From contig JAXHTV010000021.1 of NCBI GenBank assembly GCA_034189865.1, positions 1-42,628 on the forward strand: a stretch of 42,628 nucleotides of DNA, written 5' to 3'. This stretch comes from Pseudomonadota bacterium. GTDB taxonomy: Bacteria > Pseudomonadota > Gammaproteobacteria > UBA5335. Position 1 is the first letter of the stretch; the number at the start of each line of letters is the position of its first letter. The notes under the pieces were generated by a model that saw only the letters and a program-made list of their open reading frames with translations, searched no databases and was not told the origin of the DNA. Shown in pieces: positions 16,945 through 24,953 of this stretch. Made by a program: the position numbers and the translations under genes.

Positions 16945-17355
16945 TCATGAGCGAATCACGACGTGGCCACTGCCATCCAACACGGTGCTGAACACCACGG
17001 GGTCATGGCAGCCGGCCAGTTGTGCCCGGATTGTGAATTTCAGCCGCAGCGGATCGGACGGATCGGCGCAATGCTCCACCCGCACAGCTTCCAGGCGAGG
17101 CTCGAAACGTTCGATGCTTTCACGGATGGAACGACTGATTCGGGCGATGGCGTTGGGAAACAAGAACACCAGGTCGTTGAAATCCGGCAAGCCATACTCC
17201 GGCAGCGCCGCTACGCTGCCCTGCCGCGTATTGAGTAAGTCATTCAAATGTAGTGCCACCGATCGAGCGGTCTTTTCCGCGTCGAGGTCCAATGAGCGCT
17301 CACTGCCCGCTGAACCCGTTGCAAGCCGCTCGAGTAAACCGTGCTCGAAAGCCAT
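16945..17355 (-). CDS. tssE: TssE, gp25-like baseplate protein
   Basis: This 136-aa protein is TssE, a homologue of phage T4 gp25 that connects the sheath to the baseplate. The gp25-like core is seen as SVALHLNDLLNTRQGSVAALPEYGLPDFND followed by an IARISRSIRESIERFEPRLEAVRV stretch, both split over adjoining blocks. The N-terminus begins FEHGLLERLATG, a common TssE opening. The family's usual Glu-Pro-Arg (EPR) motif is intact at FEPRL. It lies 63 nt after tssC and 47 nt before tssF, the usual place. Length is normal. Confidence 0.95.
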   Translation of the reverse strand: MAFEHGLLERLATGSAGSERSLDLDAEKTARSVALHLNDLLNTRQGSVAALPEYGLPDFNDLVFLFPNAIARISRSIRESIERFEPRLEAVRVEHCADPSDPLRLKFTIRAQLAGCHDPVVFSTVLDGSGHVVIRS

Positions 17356-17418
17356 ACGCTGCTATTCCCCCGGACGGGGAGCCGGTGCACCCGCAAACCT
17401 CGGGACACCCGCCCCCGC

Positions 17419-18921
17419 TTATTTCGGTTCGCTTTGATCCAAACGACCGACCAGGGATAGATCGAAGCTCGCCCCCATGTACTTGAAGTGAGGACGGACG
17501 GAAACGGCCACCCGATACCAGCCGGGATTGCCCTCGACATCTTCCACGGCCACCTTCGCCGCACGCAGCGGTCGCCGGCTTCGCACATCGGCGTTGGGAT
17601 TCTCTTGATCCGCCACATACTGGCGAATCCACTTGTTGAGCTCTCGCTCCAGGTCTCCCCGATCTTTCCAGCCACCGATCTGCTCGCGCTGGAGCACTTT
17701 AATATAGTGCGCTAACCGACTGATTATGAATATATAGGGAAGCCGGGTTCCCAGACGGTAGTTGGTTTCCTGTTCTTTCGCTTCGGGCGAGTTGCCAAAC
17801 AATTTGGGCTTTTGAACGGAGTTGGCGGAAAAGAACGCAGCGTTGTCGCTGTCCTTGCGCATGGTCAGAGCAATAAAGCCCTCCTCGGCCAGCTCGTATT
17901 CCCGCCGGTCCGAAACCAGAATTTCGGTGGGAATCTTAGTTTCGAGCTGTCCCATGGACTCGAAGTGATGGAGCGGAAGGTCTTCCACCGCCCCCCCACT
18001 TTGGGGACCGATGATATTGGGGCACCAGCGATATTTTGCGAAGCTTTCCGTCAAACGGGTGGCAAATGCGAACGAGGTATTACCCCAGAGGTAAGCATCG
18101 TGACTGTGGTGCACGTTCTCGCGGTACTGAAAAGCTCGAACCGGATTCTCATCGGGATCGTATGGGGTTCGGAGCAGGAAACGCGGTAAGGTCAACCCCA
18201 CATATCGCGAGTCTTCGGATTCACGGAACGAACGCCACTTGGCGTATTTCGGCCCTTCAAAATGCGCTGCGAGATCCTTGAGATTCGGCAGCTCTTCAAA
18301 ACTCTCAACGCCAAAAAACTCAGGCGCCGCCGCTCCGATAAAAGGCGCGTGAGACATGGCGCCCACTGATGCCAAATCCTGCAACAGCTTCATATCCGGC
18401 GCGTTCGGCGTGAAGCTGTAGTTACCGATGGTCGCGGCAACCGGTTCACCCCCGAACTGACCGTAGCCGCGACCGTAGATCAATTTATAGAGCCCGGATT
18501 GAGAGATCTCAGGGGAATCTTCGAAGTCTTCCAGCAAATCTTCTTTGGACGCGTTGAGCAACTCGATGCGATTGTTTTCGCGAAAATCGGTTCGATCCAC
18601 CAGTAGCTTCAGGCCTCTCCAGGCGGACTCCAGCTCCTGAAATTTAGGCTGATGAAGGATTTCGTCGAGTTGTGCGCTCAGTTTATCGTCGATTTCAGCA
18701 ATCAAAGCATCGACCGCGGCCTTGTTCGCCCGCTGCTCTCCCTGGGTGCGTTCGGACAACAGCTCGCTGATAAAGACTTCGACACCCTTCTTGGCGATAT
18801 CGTAGCCTTCATCCGCCGGCTTGAGGCGCGTCTGGGCCATGATCTGTTCAAGCAGCGGCGCGTCCGTGCTTTCGACCGCTCCCTGAGCTGCCGCTTCTGG
18901 ATTGGATTTGTTTTCGCTCAT
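17419..18921 (-). CDS. tssC: TssC (VipB/ImpD), contractile sheath large subunit
   Basis: This 500-aa protein is TssC, which pairs with TssB to build the contractile sheath. Diagnostic stretches are FQELESAWRGLKLLVDRTDF, LYKLIYGRGYGQFGGEP, the later PDMKLLQDLASVGAMSHAPF, and LPRFLLRTPYDPDENPVRAF. RLPYIFIISRLAHYIKVLQR comes near the end, followed by SVRPHFKYMGASFDLSLVGR at the C-terminus. The N-terminus (MSENKSNPEAAAQGA) is a normal flexible leader. It lies 42 nt downstream of tssB and both should be expressed together. Length is as expected and no key region is missing. Confidence 0.98.
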   Translation of the reverse strand: MSENKSNPEAAAQGAVESTDAPLLEQIMAQTRLKPADEGYDIAKKGVEVFISELLSERTQGEQRANKAAVDALIAEIDDKLSAQLDEILHQPKFQELESAWRGLKLLVDRTDFRENNRIELLNASKEDLLEDFEDSPEISQSGLYKLIYGRGYGQFGGEPVAATIGNYSFTPNAPDMKLLQDLASVGAMSHAPFIGAAAPEFFGVESFEELPNLKDLAAHFEGPKYAKWRSFRESEDSRYVGLTLPRFLLRTPYDPDENPVRAFQYRENVHHSHDAYLWGNTSFAFATRLTESFAKYRWCPNIIGPQSGGAVEDLPLHHFESMGQLETKIPTEILVSDRREYELAEEGFIALTMRKDSDNAAFFSANSVQKPKLFGNSPEAKEQETNYRLGTRLPYIFIISRLAHYIKVLQREQIGGWKDRGDLERELNKWIRQYVADQENPNADVRSRRPLRAAKVAVEDVEGNPGWYRVAVSVRPHFKYMGASFDLSLVGRLDQSEPK

Positions 18922-18963
18922 TTTGGCGTTCCCCTGTTCATCCGCGGGTTGTTACCCAGGCAT

Positions 18964-19461
18964 TTATTCGCTTTCGTGCTTGGCGACACCGAGTTCGTCG
19001 AGCAAACGTTGGCGCGCATCGTCGTCTTCCAGGATTGACTGGATCATTTTCCGAAACGCCGGAACATTACCCAGCGGCCCCTTCAGCGCCACCAAAGCTT
19101 CCCGCAGCTCCAGCAGCTTGCGCAGCTCCGGGACCTGCCGGGCGACCTCCTCCGGACCGAAATCCCGGATGCCTTCGAACCGAAGGTTGACGTCCAAATG
19201 AGCGTCTTCGTCGTCGACCAGCGTATTGGGCACTGTCGTGTTAAAGGACAAATCCATTTCACGCATCACATCGTTGAAATTGGACTGATTAATGTTCACC
19301 GGCGCGCGCTCCTCCACAGGACGCTCGTCCGGTCGACCCACGAAGTCGCCCAGAACCATCATTTTGAGCGGCAGTTCGACTTCTTCCTTACCACCACCAC
19401 TGGCCGGTGTATAGGTGATATTGATCCGTTCCTTCGGCGCAATACTGCGATCTTTCGACAT
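18964..19461 (-). CDS. tssB: TssB (VipA/ImpC), contractile sheath small subunit
   Basis: This 165-aa protein is TssB. It shows RINITYTPASGG, the VELPLKMMVLGDFVGRPDERPVEER signature in two adjoining blocks, INQSNFNDVMREMD and LRFEGIRDFGPEEVARQVPE. It binds TssC and its N-terminal strands complete the handshake that makes the sheath contract as one body. It follows tssA by 21 nt and precedes tssC by 42 nt. Length and order are those of intact systems. Confidence 0.98.
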   Translation of the reverse strand: MSKDRSIAPKERINITYTPASGGGKEEVELPLKMMVLGDFVGRPDERPVEERAPVNINQSNFNDVMREMDLSFNTTVPNTLVDDEDAHLDVNLRFEGIRDFGPEEVARQVPELRKLLELREALVALKGPLGNVPAFRKMIQSILEDDDARQRLLDELGVAKHESE

Positions 19462-19482
19462 CGTTCACTCCTGCCTTCGGTA

Positions 19483-21132
19483 TTAATTCAGTTTCATCTC
19501 TGCCAGCACAACGGCCGCTTGCGGATCCAAACGGCACAACCGCCGGCAAAGCGCATCGAACCGCCCTGTGCGATCTACGTTTTCCGTCATCCATCCCCGC
19601 CCGAGCCGTTTATAGGCATCGAGAAGGCTCCAACAGGTATCGATCACCGTTTCCGGTTCCCACCTTTCCAGCCCGTGGGTCGTGATGCGCTCTTCCAAAG
19701 ACTCGAGCATCAATACCGCCACGTCGGCCCGACCTGCGTCCAAACATAAACGCGCTTCGGCCAAATCCCAAGCGTATTTCTGCCGTTCGGATGTCATGGC
19801 AGGTCGTTCGGCCTGCAGCGCATTGATGGCCTCGGCCATGCCGCCGGCAGCCAACACCTCCCGGGCTTTGGCAATCGCCGGCTCCAGCGCCGCGTCGGCT
19901 AAGGTGCCCGGTGCGCCGGTCGCTGCAGGGCCGGCCTGAGACGACCGTGCAGTGGACAGTTGCGCGGTATTGAGCAAGTTGCGGGTGGCCTCCTCAACGA
20001 ACGGCGACCCATCGTGGAATTTCAACTCGCTCAGCTTGGGAAGTCGGGATAACAGCTCATCGACCCCTTCGGCAACCGCCTTGGCCGCCGCGTGATAGCC
20101 TAATCCACGAAGCGCTTCGGCGAGCATGCGATGTCCGTCAAGCCAGAACGGACAACCACCCAGGCTGGACGTAATGGGGTCGATGAGGTCGCGATGGCCT
20201 TGCGCCGTCAACAGTTGCTGGTATTGCTGCCGTCTATCAAGCGCAACCGGGCGCATGGTGGTCACACCGTTGCTATCGTGCGGCGGATAATCGCAAACCT
20301 CCCGCCAGATGGCGTTCTGCAAAAGACGATAGGCGATCGAATCGGAAGGATCCTCGGCTCTCAATGCATCCGACATTTGCAGCAAGGCTTTTCTCAACGC
20401 TCTGGGTGAGTGCGTATCGACTTGAGAAGGTAGATCGGATACCACACCGGAAACCGCGGGCGTGACTGATCGCCTTCCGGGGGATGTCGTAGGGGCCACG
20501 TCCGCGTCGGTGGGGTCACTCACCGGTCTGGCCGCCCGCGCATTATCACCGGCCACGGCTTCTTTTTTGACCAAGCCCAGTGCGCGTCGCAGCGTGCCGA
20601 GCGGGAACTCCAGTGGCTCTGTCTGGGCGGCCAAAAAGTCTTCGATGGTGCTCAAGGCTTGTAAGGCATCATCCACCGCCTGAGGCTGTCCGCCGGATCC
20701 GTCCCGTCTTTCCACTTCCGCCGTCGCCACTTTGTCCAGCCAGGATAGCGCCGCGGCACGGGCTCGCATCCGCTGCACCGGCGGCCACAACGACGGCCAA
20801 AAATTCTCCATCAGGGTGGTGATCAATCCCAGACCGTCGACCAAACCGGCGTAGCCTTGTTCTTTGAACAGCCCCTGGGCGAGATAACACGCCACCAGCA
20901 AATCCTTGGACTTCTCTCTGAGTATGGTTTGCGACAGATCAGCCACCAGCGCCCAGTCCACCGAGCCACCTTGCAATGATTCGAGCTTGGCAATTTCAGT
21001 ACTGATTTGTTCGAACTCACTGTCGTACTTGACGTTCTCACCGGCCGGCGAGTGCGCCGACACGGGGATAGAACCCAATTCCAGCAGCTGGCTTATTTGA
21101 TCTTCTTGTCGGACGACCACCGAGTCTCCCAT
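19483..21132 (-). CDS. tssA: TssA with ImpA N-terminal and VasJ C-terminal regions
   Basis: This 549-aa protein is a long-form TssA. The N-terminal ImpA-N region (about 10-190) includes AGENVKYDSEFEQISTEIAK, DWALVADLSQTILREKSKDL, LVACYLAQGLFKEQGYAGL and the hallmark NFWPSLWPP. A Pro/Ser/Thr-rich linker follows near 205-245, and the C-terminal VasJ-like helical part runs from about 260 to 549. TssA proteins cap or prime tail assembly at the baseplate or the distal sheath end. Which class this one belongs to cannot be settled by eye. It follows the unrecognised membrane gene by 139 nt; that gap holds a small AGAGC/GCTCT hairpin (about 21151-21165) but no convincing promoter. It begins the tube-sheath-baseplate half of the cluster. 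Confidence 0.9.
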   Translation of the reverse strand: MGDSVVVRQEDQISQLLELGSIPVSAHSPAGENVKYDSEFEQISTEIAKLESLQGGSVDWALVADLSQTILREKSKDLLVACYLAQGLFKEQGYAGLVDGLGLITTLMENFWPSLWPPVQRMRARAAALSWLDKVATAEVERRDGSGGQPQAVDDALQALSTIEDFLAAQTEPLEFPLGTLRRALGLVKKEAVAGDNARAARPVSDPTDADVAPTTSPGRRSVTPAVSGVVSDLPSQVDTHSPRALRKALLQMSDALRAEDPSDSIAYRLLQNAIWREVCDYPPHDSNGVTTMRPVALDRRQQYQQLLTAQGHRDLIDPITSSLGGCPFWLDGHRMLAEALRGLGYHAAAKAVAEGVDELLSRLPKLSELKFHDGSPFVEEATRNLLNTAQLSTARSSQAGPAATGAPGTLADAALEPAIAKAREVLAAGGMAEAINALQAERPAMTSERQKYAWDLAEARLCLDAGRADVAVLMLESLEERITTHGLERWEPETVIDTCWSLLDAYKRLGRGWMTENVDRTGRFDALCRRLCRLDPQAAVVLAEMKLN

Positions 21133-21271
21133 GACTAAAACCGCCTGTGGAGAGCCAAAAGCTCTAGCTTATGCCAACAAGCGCCGTTTACCCAGCCTAT
21201 ACACCTCATCACGACTGTAGAACGCCGTTGCGCCTTCCCACCGCAGTCAACCCCGGTGAGGTCCGGTTGCC

Positions 21272-21907
21272 TCATGTTTCGTCCAACTCGCTGGCGAACT
21301 GTTCGAGCATCGCCAGCCGATCGTAGACGTACCGATCGAGGCCTAGTACGGGGAGCCGCCGCAGCACCACGATGCGGTATTCGATTTCGTTGCGAAGCAA
21401 ACGAAGCCGGCCGTTGTTTCGCATCAGTGCTTGCTGGTCGGGTTTCAAACCCCGCCACTCCAGGACAAACCGCTGGATATCTTCTACCTCCCACTCCGGC
21501 GTATCGAGGAGGATTTCCGTCATGTGGGTGATCCGGTCCAACTGATAGGGTGAGAACTCATGGCCGGCAAATAACGGCAAAGATGCGTTCTCATCACCCC
21601 ACCAAAATACCGACGCGCCGATCATGACCGGTATGGCGATCAGAACCACCAGGAGAGCCTGCCAGGTGAAACGGGAAGATGGCCGCGCCAACGGTCCGGA
21701 CCGGGACTGCGAGGCCTGATGAGGAGCCGTTCGAGGTTGCGGGCGGGTGGCATCATCATCCAATGCGAAAGCCGGAGAATCGGTTTCCAACTCACCAAGC
21801 AAGACGGAGCGTTGCCGGCGATAGTTCTCATAATCGATACGTCCGACCTGAAATTCTCGACTAAGCGCCCGCAATTTGACGCGTCGCTTTTGAAAATCCT
21901 CACTCAT
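21272..21907 (-). CDS. Unrecognised one-TM protein between kinase and tssA, SHOCT-like N-terminus
   Basis: I do not recognise this 211-aa protein. Residues 12-40 (LRALSREFQVGRIDYENYRR, then QRSVLLGEL) resemble the short amphipathic SHOCT-type motif (L..L...G.I....Y...R..LL). Residues 41-80 are Pro/Ser/Arg-rich. One clear membrane segment lies at about 82-103 (WQALLVVLIAIPVMIGASVFWW). Residues 104-211 are charged and helical, with repeated Leu/Arg spacing (WRGLKPDQQALMRNNGRLRLLRNEIEYRI). Arg-rich sequence before the membrane segment suggests a cytoplasmic N-terminus and periplasmic C-terminus. It lies 71 nt after the kinase gene and 139 nt before tssA, all in the same direction, so it is probably a T6SS accessory factor. 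Function is unknown. Confidence 0.75.
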   Translation of the reverse strand: MSEDFQKRRVKLRALSREFQVGRIDYENYRRQRSVLLGELETDSPAFALDDDATRPQPRTAPHQASQSRSGPLARPSSRFTWQALLVVLIAIPVMIGASVFWWGDENASLPLFAGHEFSPYQLDRITHMTEILLDTPEWEVEDIQRFVLEWRGLKPDQQALMRNNGRLRLLRNEIEYRIVVLRRLPVLGLDRYVYDRLAMLEQFASELDET

Positions 21908-21978
21908 GCCGGTCCTTAGTCCCTGGAGTGTTCCTTACCATCCGATATACCAATGAACGTCAATTCATCCCTGAATGT

Positions 21979-23292
21979 TCATGGGCGATCGCCCAGCAAA
22001 GGCAATCGAGACAATAGTCCACGCGAGGACGACAACAACGCCTCGAGAAACCCCTCGACGTCGGAAATCCGGTCATCCCTCTGCAGGGCCACCGCGCGCT
22101 CGATCACCTCCCGCCGGCCGGGACCCAATTTCGAGGAAGGTAGCGGTTTGAGGCCCTGTTCGGTCGCTTCCCGCGCACTTTTTCGGGCATACGGATGGCG
22201 ACCGGTGATCAGTTCGAAAACCACGCATCCCAAACCATAGACATCATCACGCACATCGGCCGACTGACCTTCCAGCATCTCCAGGCTGGCGTAGGCGGGC
22301 GTGAAGGCCGACAAAAACGAGCCGTCGTTGTCACTGTCGGCGGAATAATGATCGAGCACGCGTGCCACACCGAAATCGAACAACTTGGCGGTTCCGTCAG
22401 GCGTCAGCAACACGTTACTGGGTTTGAAGTCAGCATGAATCACCCCTTTGCGATGGGCCAGCGCCAGCGCCCCGGCCATGCCGGCGATAATTGGCAGCGC
22501 ATGCTCCCAGGGCAGGCCGGTGAACCCGGGCTCGCGAATCACGGACTTGAGGGTCCGCCCCTCAACCAGCTCCATGGTCATGAACACCAGGCCGCCGTCT
22601 CGATCGAAATCATAGACCCGCAGGATATTCTCGTGCGCCAAGGCCTGACCCCACATGGCCTCGCGTTGGAGCGCTAATATGGCTTCAGGAACATAACGAT
22701 AGTCTTCGTTGAGCACTTTGAGTGCCACGTACGGATTCGGAAATCCGGCCTCTTGTCTGCGGCGATCCAGCGCGAGGTATACCACGCCCATGCCACCACG
22801 CCCGAGCTCTCTGCCCAGCTCGAATCGATCCTTAATTACATGGCCGGAACCCAGCGGCCTCGACGCCGCCGACGCCGGCTTGACAGGCCCGGACTGACCG
22901 CCCGGTCGCTGGGTGACAGTGGTCGAAGACCCCGTGTTGTCCGGATGGGGATCATCCATGTGTTGCCCTTTTGTCGAGTCAACCTGGCTAATCTCCGTTC
23001 TATCGACCACCTGCTCGTTTTCCGAAGACCGCCGCAGTAAGGCGGACACGAGCGCCTGATAAACAGGCTTGGGTAAGGCGTGCTGTTTGTGGAACGCCAG
23101 CAGCTCGGTCAGTTTGGCATCCCGTTCACCCACTTCCACCGCCGTTTCCGCCTGAATATGGGCGATGAGATCATCAAGCGGAATCTGGCCCTGACGCCAT
23201 TCTTCCAGCCTGGAAGTCAGCATCGAACCCGGCCGCCTAGTGGAGATTGTACGGTGAGTCGTATCCGTGACCGCCATCTGCTCTTCTGTCAT
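21979..23292 (-). CDS. ppkA: T6SS-associated Ser/Thr protein kinase (PpkA/Stk1-like)
   Basis: This 437-aa protein has a Hanks-type kinase domain at about 155-415: glycine loop LGRGGMGVVYLAL, catalytic Lys192 in VALKVL, catalytic loop HADFKPSNV (Asp288), DFG at 306-308 and DDVYGLGCVVFELITGRHPY. The loop reads HAD rather than HRD, so it is a non-RD kinase. Residues 1-150 hold a helical part (EEWRQGQIPLDDLIAHIQAE, a later LPKPVYQALVSALLRR) and a Ser/Thr/Pro-rich linker. There is no transmembrane segment or periplasmic sensor, unlike PpkA of Pseudomonas H1; this is closer to Stk1 of H2. It should phosphorylate a T6SS FHA-pathway target. It overlaps the tagF-pppA stop as ATGA, coupling kinase to phosphatase. 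Confidence 0.92.
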   Translation of the reverse strand: MTEEQMAVTDTTHRTISTRRPGSMLTSRLEEWRQGQIPLDDLIAHIQAETAVEVGERDAKLTELLAFHKQHALPKPVYQALVSALLRRSSENEQVVDRTEISQVDSTKGQHMDDPHPDNTGSSTTVTQRPGGQSGPVKPASAASRPLGSGHVIKDRFELGRELGRGGMGVVYLALDRRRQEAGFPNPYVALKVLNEDYRYVPEAILALQREAMWGQALAHENILRVYDFDRDGGLVFMTMELVEGRTLKSVIREPGFTGLPWEHALPIIAGMAGALALAHRKGVIHADFKPSNVLLTPDGTAKLFDFGVARVLDHYSADSDNDGSFLSAFTPAYASLEMLEGQSADVRDDVYGLGCVVFELITGRHPYARKSAREATEQGLKPLPSSKLGPGRREVIERAVALQRDDRISDVEGFLEALLSSSRGLLSRLPLLGDRP

Positions 23293-24953
23293 TGCACTTC
23301 AACACCGATGACGGTGATGTTATCCCGGGCTTCCCGCTCCAAGCTTAAACGAACGAGCTGGTCGGCCCACTGGTCCGGACTGTCCGGAGACGCCATGATC
23401 GATGCGATTTCGGCATCCGTCAGATCCTTGGTCAGGCCGTCGGAACACAATAAATAACGGTCCTTGGGCATGAGATCGAATACATCCATGTCGACAATGA
23501 GCTCATCGGCCGCACCGACGGCCCGGGTCAACACATGGGATGCGGGATGGCTTTCGGCATCTTCTTCGGAAACCAAACCGGTCGCCAGCAATTCCGCCAA
23601 CTCCGTGTGATCCCGGGTGAGCCGATCCAGCGTCCCCTCGCGCAGCCGGTAAATGCGGCTGTCTCCGGCCCACAGGCACAGAGCCGCGTACTCGTGCGTC
23701 ACCAGTATCGCCACCGTACTGCCAATGATGTCTTGCTCGGACTGACGCAACTCGACCAGGGTCTGATTTGCCAACCGAAGCCGACTTTCCAGTGCATCCA
23801 CATACTCTGACAAATGCTGTTGTGTCGGTACATCGGCGAGGGCGTCAACCACGGTACGACTGGCCAGTGCCCCGTCCCGATGCCCCCCCATGCCATCGGC
23901 CACCACCCAGATACCTTTTTCCGGCATGTCCAAATAGGCGTCTTCGTTGATGGCTCGTTTTTTGCCTCGGTCGGTCATCGCCGAGGAATTCCATGGCCGG
24001 GAGCGCATTCGGTCTTCAGCGCGGGCAGGTGAGGGTTGCGCGGTTGCGAGCTCGGCAAGGCGGGCAGGCTTGAGAAAATTAGGTTCGGTGTCGTCCTCTC
24101 CGCCCATTAGTTGATTCAAGTGCGTTGCGGCCCCTTCACCGGGCCGCGGTAAATCTCGGGCCGGGTCTCGCGTGTCGGGTGAACCACCCGACTCCAACCA
24201 AGTCACGGACTTGGGCACATCCCAACCCCAGCGGGCCCAACGTCCGTCGAGCATGGCGGCATAGCCACCTGGGCTCGGAAGCGCCTCACTCACCATCAGA
24301 ACAGGGGGCACGGAAACCGAGCCTTTGGTCCACCAGAGGCTGCTGGACCGATACTGCCGAGTCAGCAACGCGCCGAATAACTCCATCACCCCCGGCTCCA
24401 GCGCCCCGCCCGGCTCTAACGCCACGCCCCATTGCCGGTGAGGCTGGCCGACTCCGGTACCCGGCTTGGCCGAATGCGGACGAACCCGGTCACTGACGGC
24501 ACCGAGTCCGGACAATCGCGCCCGGAGATCTTCCGTGGTGAAATCTTGTTCCAAGGCTGCCAGAAGGAAGTTCTCGGCCGCTTCGTACCACGACTGGGCT
24601 TCTTCTCTCAGCAAGGCAACCGGATTGAAATCAGAGGACAACGGCTCGACCAGGACCAAGGGGAAATAGCGCCCCACCCGGTCCACGCTGGGAATCATGA
24701 TGCCGGTGCAGGCTTGCTCGCCGCAGCCCCCGGCAGTGAATACGAATCGCCAGACCGGGCTTACTAGATAATAACGCAGCCATTGGGTGCCGAGCTGCTG
24801 CTGACTGCAGGAAATCGCGTTCTGACACCAACGGTCCCAGCTGTCCCGGAAACTGCGCGGCATACCGAGGTTCAAGAAATCACCGTGGCTCGGTAACTTC
24901 CCATAAATAGCCGCATGGCTCTTCGTCGCTTGGTTCACATCGACCCCGGGCAC
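23289..24953 (-). CDS. TagF-PppA fusion: T6SS regulator joined to PP2C phosphatase
   Basis: This 554-aa protein joins two T6SS regulators. Residues about 10-250 are TagF (DUF2094): AIYGKLPSHGDFLNLGMPRS, SPVWRFVFTAGG, MIPSVDRVGRYFPLVL and WWTKGS. Residues 255-315 are a Pro/Ala-rich linker. Residues about 320-554 are a PP2C-type phosphatase with metal-binding motifs NED (336-338), DGMGGH (353-358), LCSDGL and DNIT at the end. TagF represses T6SS firing and PppA reverses PpkA phosphorylation; Agrobacterium has a comparable natural fusion. The upstream tssM overlaps the start by 19 nt, and the stop overlaps the kinase start by 4 nt. The reading frame is continuous, so this is a real fusion and not an assembly break. 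Confidence 0.95.
   Translation of the reverse strand: MPGVDVNQATKSHAAIYGKLPSHGDFLNLGMPRSFRDSWDRWCQNAISCSQQQLGTQWLRYYLVSPVWRFVFTAGGCGEQACTGIMIPSVDRVGRYFPLVLVEPLSSDFNPVALLREEAQSWYEAAENFLLAALEQDFTTEDLRARLSGLGAVSDRVRPHSAKPGTGVGQPHRQWGVALEPGGALEPGVMELFGALLTRQYRSSSLWWTKGSVSVPPVLMVSEALPSPGGYAAMLDGRWARWGWDVPKSVTWLESGGSPDTRDPARDLPRPGEGAATHLNQLMGGEDDTEPNFLKPARLAELATAQPSPARAEDRMRSRPWNSSAMTDRGKKRAINEDAYLDMPEKGIWVVADGMGGHRDGALASRTVVDALADVPTQQHLSEYVDALESRLRLANQTLVELRQSEQDIIGSTVAILVTHEYAALCLWAGDSRIYRLREGTLDRLTRDHTELAELLATGLVSEEDAESHPASHVLTRAVGAADELIVDMDVFDLMPKDRYLLCSDGLTKDLTDAEIASIMASPDSPDQWADQLVRLSLEREARDNITVIGVEVQ

Noticed and set aside
21133-21271. Possible sigma-54 site (TTGGCATAAGC...GC) upstream of tssA
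   Set aside because: The spacing between the GG and GC elements is one base too long, and sigma-54 promoters do not tolerate this.
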